This document shows positions 59,182 through 64,000 of a DNA stretch of 64,000 nt, in pieces (the first letter of the stretch is position 1; each line of letters starts with the position of its first letter). The stretch comes from Chloroflexi bacterium 54-19 (GTDB lineage Bacteria > Chloroflexota > Chloroflexia > Chloroheliales > Chloroheliaceae): assembly GCA_001898225.1 (NCBI GenBank), contig MKTJ01000047.1, positions 1 to 64,000 of the forward strand, given 5' to 3'. The notes below the pieces were generated by a model. It saw only the letters and a list, made by a program, of their open reading frames with translations, was not told the DNA's origin and ran no database searches. The position numbers and the translations under genes are program-made.

Positions 59182-59224
59182 CGTTCAACGCACCCTTTAT
59201 GGGCGGACGTTGTTTCGTTCCAAC
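59182..59224 (+). repeat. dispersed intergenic repeat, copy D2
   Basis: CGTTCAACG at 59182-59190, a 17-base gap, then CGTTGTTTCGTTCCAAC at 59208-59224. Same layout as copy C. With D1 it could fold into a long hairpin upstream of the cyclase gene. Confidence 0.75.
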
Positions 59225-59234
59225 AATTTAAAAA

Positions 59235-62200
59235 ATGATTATCTGTAGCAATCCCGCATGTCAATCGCAGAACCCGGATGGGTCGCATTATTGTGGTAAG
59301 TGCGGCACACATCTTCCGCTTTCCCAGAGCGGCCCCTTCCGGGAAGCCACCCAGTTTTGCCGCGCCTGCGGTACCCGCCGCGAACGTTTCCCCACCGACC
59401 GCCGCATGTGTACGGTCCTCTTTGCCGATGTCCACGGCTTTACAGCCATGAGCGAAATCCTCAACGATGTCGAAAAAGTTACCCAGGTCATGAACATGGT
59501 CTTTACCCGCCTGACCGAGAAAATCGTGGACCTGGGCGGCAGCATTGACAAGTACGCCGGGGACAATATCATGGCCCGCTTTGGCGCGCCCGAAGCTCAC
59601 GAAGACGACCCCGAACGGGCGGTGCGGGCTTCCCTCGAAATGCAAGCCGAACTCCGCAAGATTTCGGGCGAATTACAGACGACCTACGGTTTCGGCCTGG
59701 ACATGCGTATCGGGCTCAATACCGGCGAGGTCAACGCGGCGGAAGTAGGCGGCGAAGTGCGCGGCATCAGCTACAAGACCTACACCATCATGGGCGACGT
59801 GGTCAATTTGGCCTCGAGGCTGGAACATGAGTCGCGGGTCGGGCATGTCCTGGTCGGCGAACTGACCTACAAGCTTTCGGGCCACGCTTTCGATTTTATT
59901 GACCTCGGCTACAAACAAATCCGGGGTAAACGCGAACCGGTCCGCTGTTACGAGGTGGTCGGACCAAAACGGGAGCGCGAGAAACGGCGGGGCCTGGCCG
60001 GGCGCGACTTGCCACTTATCGGGCGCGACGAAGAACTTTACCTTCTGTGGGAGCGGTTGCAAAACGTGTTGGAGGGCCACGGCCAGGTTGCCTCGGTTGT
60101 CGGTGAGGCCGGGGTTGGGAAATCGTCCCTGCTGCGCGAATTCGAGCGGCGCTTACGGGCTTACGACCCTGACATCTGGTACTGGGATGGCGCGGCCTTC
60201 TCCTATTCGTCGGGCCAGTATTTCAGCCTGGTCCGTACCCTCATTTTCAAGTATTGCAAAATCAGCGATAACGAGGACGAAGCCGGGATTCGGCAGAAAT
60301 TGCTGGCGGCTATCCGCGACCTGCTCGGCGAGGTGAACGACCCCGACGGCGCGGAGTTTGGCGAAAACGCCGCCCTGCTCGGCCAGGTGGCCGGGTTGGT
60401 CCTGCCCAACCGCTTTATCGACGGCCTGGATCCCCAGAAGCGCAACACCTTGCTCGTCGAGGCCGTTACCGATTTTATCCTGAGCAAGGCCGAGCGCAAC
60501 CCGCTCGTGCTGGTCCTCGATGATTTACACTGGGGCGACAGCAACAGCCTCAAAGTGATAGACCGGATTATCACCCGTATCCTGACCGGGGCGGGGTCGG
60601 AGGTCTTCTTGCTGCTGCTTTACCGGCCCGATTTTGCCCACACCTGGCCGGTGGTAGCCCAGGGCGGGGATAATTTTGAATATATTTTGCTCGACCGCCT
60701 CCAACCGGAGCAAATGGAGCCGCTGGTGCGCCAGTTCCTGGAAGAATGGTTAAAAGTGCAGGAACCGGAACGGGTGCGCAAGCCTGAAGGCGAATGGGCG
60801 CCGGTCCCGGCCCCGCTCATGCAAATTATCGAGCGGGCCGGTGGTAACGCCTTTTTTAGCGAGGAAATTCTCAAGCGGCTCCTGGAAGACGGCTATATCG
60901 TGCCGGACGACCTCCAGGAAAGTGGCTGGCGTGTTGTTAAAGATTTGACCTCCTTCCGGCCCCCCGAAACTTTGCAGGAAGTCTTGCTGGCCCGCGTGGA
61001 TAACCTGGCCCTGTTCGACCGCCGGGTCTTACAGGTGGCCTCGGTGGTCGGCAACCGCTTTGAAAAGCGAATTTTGACCGCCCTGGACGAATTCCGCCAC
61101 GAGGAAGCCGAGGTTGGTCAGGCTATCAATAACCTCGAAGTTAAAGACCTGATTACCAGCAAACGCACCGAAGGGGCCGATGTCGAGTATGTCTTCCGGC
61201 ACTACCTGACCCGCGAGGTCGCTTATAACAACCTGCTCGGCGTCGAACGGAGCAAATATCACGGGGAAGTGGCCCAGGTCATCGAGCGGTTTAAGGCCGA
61301 CCGCCTTCACGACTATACCGTCCTCGACGACCTGGCCTACCACTACGAACATAGCGATTTCGAAGAAAAGGCCGTCCACTACCTGATCCTGGCCGGTGAT
61401 ATGCGCCGGAGCCTGTTCCGTAACGATGAGGCACTCCGGGCTTACTACCAGGCCCAGGAAATCTTGCTGGGGCCGGAGTTTAAGGACCAACCCGATACCG
61501 CGGCTCGGTTAGTCCAGATTGATACGAATATCGGCGATATTTTGAGCCTGAAGGAAGCCTACCAGGAAGCGATAACCCATTACCAGGCCGCCCTGGACCG
61601 CTGTGATGACCCGATGTCGAGGGTGGCAATCGGGGCCAAACTTATCGGGAGCCTGGTGAAACTGGGCAGTTACGAGCAGGGTTTGAAGGCTTTCGAGGAT
61701 GCCCAGGCCGAGTTCGCCCGCCAGCCCGACGGCTCTTTCGAGGAAGACCCTAAAGCCCAGCACCTTCGGGCCAAGCTTCTCAACGAAATCGGCTGGATAT
61801 ATTATTTGCAGGGCCGTTACGAAGAAGCCGAAACTACCTACAAGGATAGCCTTGCTTTGCTGGAAAAAGCCGACCAGTCCAACCGCGAGTTGCAAATTGA
61901 CCAGGGCCGGGCTTATAGCGGCCTGGCGAATGTCTATGTCGACCGGGGCGAGTTTGATTTATCGGAAGAATGTCTGCAAAAAGCGGCCCTCTTGCAGCAG
62001 CAAACCAGTAAGCTGGACGCCCTGGGCCGGACCTATAACCTGCTCGGCCTGATTGCGGTCCTGCGGGGTGACCTGGTGAAGGGCGACAACTACTGGAAGT
62101 TGGCCCGTGAGAACGCCCAGCGGGCCGGGGACCTGGAACTGGCTTCGGGCATCCTGGGTAACCTGGGGGCGCTGGCGGTGCGGCAGGGCCGTCTTGAACT

Positions 62201-62942
62201 GGCGATACGGTATTTCCACAGCACCGAAAATTCACCTAACCCGACCCATATTGCCAGTTCCCAGATAAACCTGGCCCAGGTGTTGTTGCAGCAGGGCGAC
62301 TTTAACGGGGCCCTGGCCGAACTTCAGAAGGCAATAAACCTGGCCGTGTCGATTGGCTCGATGGCCCAGGTGGTCGAGGCTTACACGACGATGGGCTGGC
62401 TCTACCTGGCAAACCGGAACTGGCAGGAGGCCGAACGCTGGCTGAACGAGGCCCTGGCCCGTTCCCAGGAGCTTAATAACCTTGAACGCGCGGCGACAGC
62501 CCGGCTCTTTCGCTTCGAGCTTTTCCTGGAGCAGAGTTCGCTCGAACGGGCCGGGCACGAACAGGGGGCTGCGACCCGGCTGGTTCGCGAACTAGGCGAC
62601 CCGCTGCTGGTCGGGCAACTCGAACGGCTCAACGGGCGGCTGGCTTACTTGCAGGGCGATTTCGGTATCGCCGGGCGGACTTTCGAGGCCAGCCTGGAAA
62701 ACCTCGAACCGATTAAAGCCTTTTTGGAAATGTCGTACACGAAACTGTATTATGCCCGCTGTCTGCTTTCCGCTTACCACCAGAGCCAGGACCACAACCA
62801 GCTTGAACGGGCGCGGGGTTTACTCATGCAGGCGGCCAGCACTTTCGATGCCTGTGGGGTGGTCCTTAAAAAAGAGGAGGCCGAAGCGGCCCTGCGCGAC
62901 CTGGGCGAACCGGTTGCGGTATACAGCACATCCGCCAGGTGA
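59235..62942 (+). CDS. zinc-ribbon, class III adenylate cyclase, AAA-type ATPase and TPR protein
   Basis: Very large signalling protein, 1235 residues. Residues 4-46 hold two zinc-ribbon halves (CSNPAC, CGKCG, CRACG). The class III cyclase domain (58-230) keeps metal-binding Asp65 (LFADVHGFTAM) and Asp110 (DKYAGDNIMARFG), and the transition-state Asn/Arg in GDVVNLASRLE. An AAA/STAND-type ATPase follows with Walker A GEAGVGKSS near 291 and LVLVLDDLHWGD as Walker B. The second half (about 690-1220) is TPR repeats. Such proteins probably couple a sensed signal to cAMP synthesis; the nucleotide product is not proven. It follows the two-component pair, which may feed into it. No membrane helix is present. 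Confidence 0.9.
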   Translation: MIICSNPACQSQNPDGSHYCGKCGTHLPLSQSGPFREATQFCRACGTRRERFPTDRRMCTVLFADVHGFTAMSEILNDVEKVTQVMNMVFTRLTEKIVDLGGSIDKYAGDNIMARFGAPEAHEDDPERAVRASLEMQAELRKISGELQTTYGFGLDMRIGLNTGEVNAAEVGGEVRGISYKTYTIMGDVVNLASRLEHESRVGHVLVGELTYKLSGHAFDFIDLGYKQIRGKREPVRCYEVVGPKREREKRRGLAGRDLPLIGRDEELYLLWERLQNVLEGHGQVASVVGEAGVGKSSLLREFERRLRAYDPDIWYWDGAAFSYSSGQYFSLVRTLIFKYCKISDNEDEAGIRQKLLAAIRDLLGEVNDPDGAEFGENAALLGQVAGLVLPNRFIDGLDPQKRNTLLVEAVTDFILSKAERNPLVLVLDDLHWGDSNSLKVIDRIITRILTGAGSEVFLLLLYRPDFAHTWPVVAQGGDNFEYILLDRLQPEQMEPLVRQFLEEWLKVQEPERVRKPEGEWAPVPAPLMQIIERAGGNAFFSEEILKRLLEDGYIVPDDLQESGWRVVKDLTSFRPPETLQEVLLARVDNLALFDRRVLQVASVVGNRFEKRILTALDEFRHEEAEVGQAINNLEVKDLITSKRTEGADVEYVFRHYLTREVAYNNLLGVERSKYHGEVAQVIERFKADRLHDYTVLDDLAYHYEHSDFEEKAVHYLILAGDMRRSLFRNDEALRAYYQAQEILLGPEFKDQPDTAARLVQIDTNIGDILSLKEAYQEAITHYQAALDRCDDPMSRVAIGAKLIGSLVKLGSYEQGLKAFEDAQAEFARQPDGSFEEDPKAQHLRAKLLNEIGWIYYLQGRYEEAETTYKDSLALLEKADQSNRELQIDQGRAYSGLANVYVDRGEFDLSEECLQKAALLQQQTSKLDALGRTYNLLGLIAVLRGDLVKGDNYWKLARENAQRAGDLELASGILGNLGALAVRQGRLELAIRYFHSTENSPNPTHIASSQINLAQVLLQQGDFNGALAELQKAINLAVSIGSMAQVVEAYTTMGWLYLANRNWQEAERWLNEALARSQELNNLERAATARLFRFELFLEQSSLERAGHEQGAATRLVRELGDPLLVGQLERLNGRLAYLQGDFGIAGRTFEASLENLEPIKAFLEMSYTKLYYARCLLSAYHQSQDHNQLERARGLLMQAASTFDACGVVLKKEEAEAALRDLGEPVAVYSTSAR

Positions 62943-63037
62943 CATGGCGCATACCTTACCGGGGCAGGTGATTTTACAATGGGAAAAGCGGTTATCCTTT
63001 TAGAGGTTTAGTTTTTCTTTAGTAAGGAGGTTTTCTG

Positions 63038-63256
63038 ATGGCAAGTGAAGGCTTACGGGCCCTTATCGCCAGGGCCAATAATGACAAACAATTCCTGCGG
63101 GAGTTGTTAGCCGACCCTGAAGGCGCGGTAAAGGCGGGTGGTTTCGAGCTTTCAGCGGAAGAAATGGAAGCGGTCAAGAGCCAGTACCAGGGTCAGCTTA
63201 CCGACGAGCAACTTGAAAACCGGGTCAGCAAAGCCTGGTTCCGGGTCGGTCCCTAG
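63038..63256 (+). CDS. small peptide resembling RiPP leader peptides
   Basis: A 72-residue peptide with a strong AAGGAGG ribosome-binding site. Its N-terminal part (LRALIARANNDKQFLRELLA, then DPEGAVKAGGFELSAEEMEA) has the helical pattern of NHLP/Nif11-type leader peptides, which guide modification of ribosomal natural products. The remainder, from KSQYQGQLTDEQ to SKAWFRVGP, would be the core, but it has no Cys and few Ser or Thr, so lanthionine or thiazole chemistry is unlikely. No modification enzyme or exporter is in the window. It may instead be a free-standing small protein with the same fold. Terminator follows at 63272. Confidence 0.6.
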   Translation: MASEGLRALIARANNDKQFLRELLADPEGAVKAGGFELSAEEMEAVKSQYQGQLTDEQLENRVSKAWFRVGP

Positions 63257-63271
63257 TAAATAATTTTGAAG

Positions 63272-63297
63272 AAAAAGCGTCCTGCGGGGCGCTTTTT
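63272..63297 (+). terminator. terminator of the small peptide gene
   Basis: AAAAAGCGTCC pairs with GGGCGCTTTTT (one T-G pair) around a four-base loop, 16 bases after the stop codon. Confidence 0.9.
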
Positions 63298-63346
63298 GCT
63301 TTTTCAATGGGTTTATTAAGGTTCTGTAACATCTCCCTTAAACCTA

Positions 63347-63375
63347 TTAACACGCCTTCCGGCCTGTGCTATAGT
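63347..63375 (+). promoter_or_regulatory. promoter of the DUF2378-like gene
   Basis: TTAACA at 63347-63352 and TATAGT at 63370-63375 are 17 bases apart, with TGC before the -10. The leader is about 105 bases. Confidence 0.65.
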
Positions 63376-63486
63376 GCTGGTAAGTTTTTCGACCATTCCT
63401 GTTTGTCAGTTACAAAATAGACTAAATTTCTTTCATGAAAAGAATGTCCCTGGGATTTTGAACAGGGTTTCGAGTGTGGTAAAAAG

Positions 63487-64000
63487 ATGTTAAATACCTC
63501 AAGAGAAGTGGCAATCACCGGGAATAGTATTAAGGCGTTATTTACCGGTCTGAAACTGGCCGATAAACCGGTCATATTTCAAGAAACCCTCGACCGGTTT
63601 AACGTGACTTATCCCAATATAGGTAGTTCTTTCCCTTTTGACCGTTACCTGGAAATGGTGGACTGGCTCCGCCGCCAGCTTTTCCCCTTCAAAAGCGAAG
63701 CTGCCGGGTTCGAGCAGATTGGCCGGGCGGTGACCCGCGGCTTTTTCGAGGGCGCTGCCGGATCGGTCCTGAAGATGAGTATCAAGGTCATGGGCGCCCA
63801 ACGCTCGGTGCCGCTTTTCTTTCGGGTAGCGGGTGGCGCGGTGCCTTTTGGAAGGTTCGAGGTAGTCGAGAATAAACCGCGTTATATCCGGGCGATTCTC
63901 TATAATGTGCCCGGTTCGCCCGAAATCATGCGCGGTATGAGCCTTGAAGCTATGGAAGCGACCGCTAGCAAGAATCCTACGGTCACATATAAGAAGTTAA
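63487..64000 (+). CDS. DUF2378-like protein, 3' end beyond the window
   Basis: Open frame of 171 visible codons without a stop, so the gene is cut by the window edge. Segments such as GNSIKALFTGL, FPFDRYLEMVDWLRRQLFP, AGFEQIGRAVTRGFFEG and FFRVAGGAVPFGRFEVVE match the pattern I associate with DUF2378 (TIGR02265), a family of about 180-200 residues expanded in myxobacteria and also found in Chloroflexota. Its function is unknown. The ribosome-binding site is weak. If the length is typical, only a few residues are missing. Confidence 0.65.
   Translation, partial: MLNTSREVAITGNSIKALFTGLKLADKPVIFQETLDRFNVTYPNIGSSFPFDRYLEMVDWLRRQLFPFKSEAAGFEQIGRAVTRGFFEGAAGSVLKMSIKVMGAQRSVPLFFRVAGGAVPFGRFEVVENKPRYIRAILYNVPGSPEIMRGMSLEAMEATASKNPTVTYKKL

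Overview
The window is about 64 kb of bacterial chromosome, densely coded on both strands, most consistent with a member of the Chloroflexota. That placement is an inference. It rests on the ETGHF/GGLAQFG-type repeats in a secreted M23 peptidase, an eleven-gene NADH:quinone oxidoreductase operon without nuoEFG, a DUF2378-like protein, and the mix of lipoproteins and Pro/Thr-rich anchored secreted proteins. No 16S rRNA or ribosomal protein cluster is present to confirm it. There is no CRISPR array, phage or insertion sequence.

Layout. 0-3.4 kb: a lipoprotein with a duplicated Cys-containing module, then an ArsR-like regulator with a good promoter and a possible autoregulatory repeat, followed by an MFS exporter. 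3.5-10.4 kb (minus strand): ribosomal protein S1, an acidic-tailed protein, an M23 peptidase with a YacP-like NYN nuclease, a small PH-like protein and SelB. 10.4-16.6 kb: IspH on the plus strand, convergent with an rpe-ltaE-trmD operon, then an ABC ATPase with a permease fused to a SpoIIM-like domain. 16.7-20.4 kb: a secreted clan GH-A glycosidase, three perfect parS-type centromere sites in its upstream region, a membrane protein and a helix-hairpin-helix protein. 20.4-26 kb (minus): a small coiled-coil protein, RadA, RdgB, an M24 peptidase and an S41 lipoprotein.

26.3-39 kb is the respiratory centrepiece: nuoA-B-C-D-H-I-J-K-L-M-N behind an extended -10 promoter and ended by a terminator. 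NuoL and NuoM carry histidine-rich insertions, NuoI has a long C-terminal tail, and a small Cys-containing ORF lies between nuoH and nuoI. 39-41.2 kb is a relatively AT-rich run of small membrane proteins, the first three of which look like diverged tandem paralogues. 41.3-45 kb: VOC protein, PanE-like reductase, DUF5946-like protein, APH-like kinase and TPR protein. 45-52.7 kb: a PolX-PHP protein whose polymerase catalytic aspartates look lost, a padR-glycosidase-glycosyltransferase group, and TldD/TldE. 52.8-56.5 kb: an AT-rich receptor Ser/Thr kinase, tRNA-Arg(UCU), a TetR regulator and a phosphatidylserine-decarboxylase-like protein.

56.6-64 kb is a signalling block: histidine kinase with GAF domain, single-domain response regulator, a large zinc-ribbon/adenylate cyclase/AAA/TPR protein, a 72-residue peptide resembling RiPP leader peptides, and the start of a DUF2378-like protein running off the end of the window.

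Two non-coding signals cut across the genes. Three parS-type sites suggest this locus lies in the origin-proximal segregation domain. A short mosaic repeat (core CGTTGTTTCGTT / CGTTGAACG) sits in four gene-boundary positions spread over 54 kb. Several promoters share an extended -10 element, TGCTATAAT or close to it.
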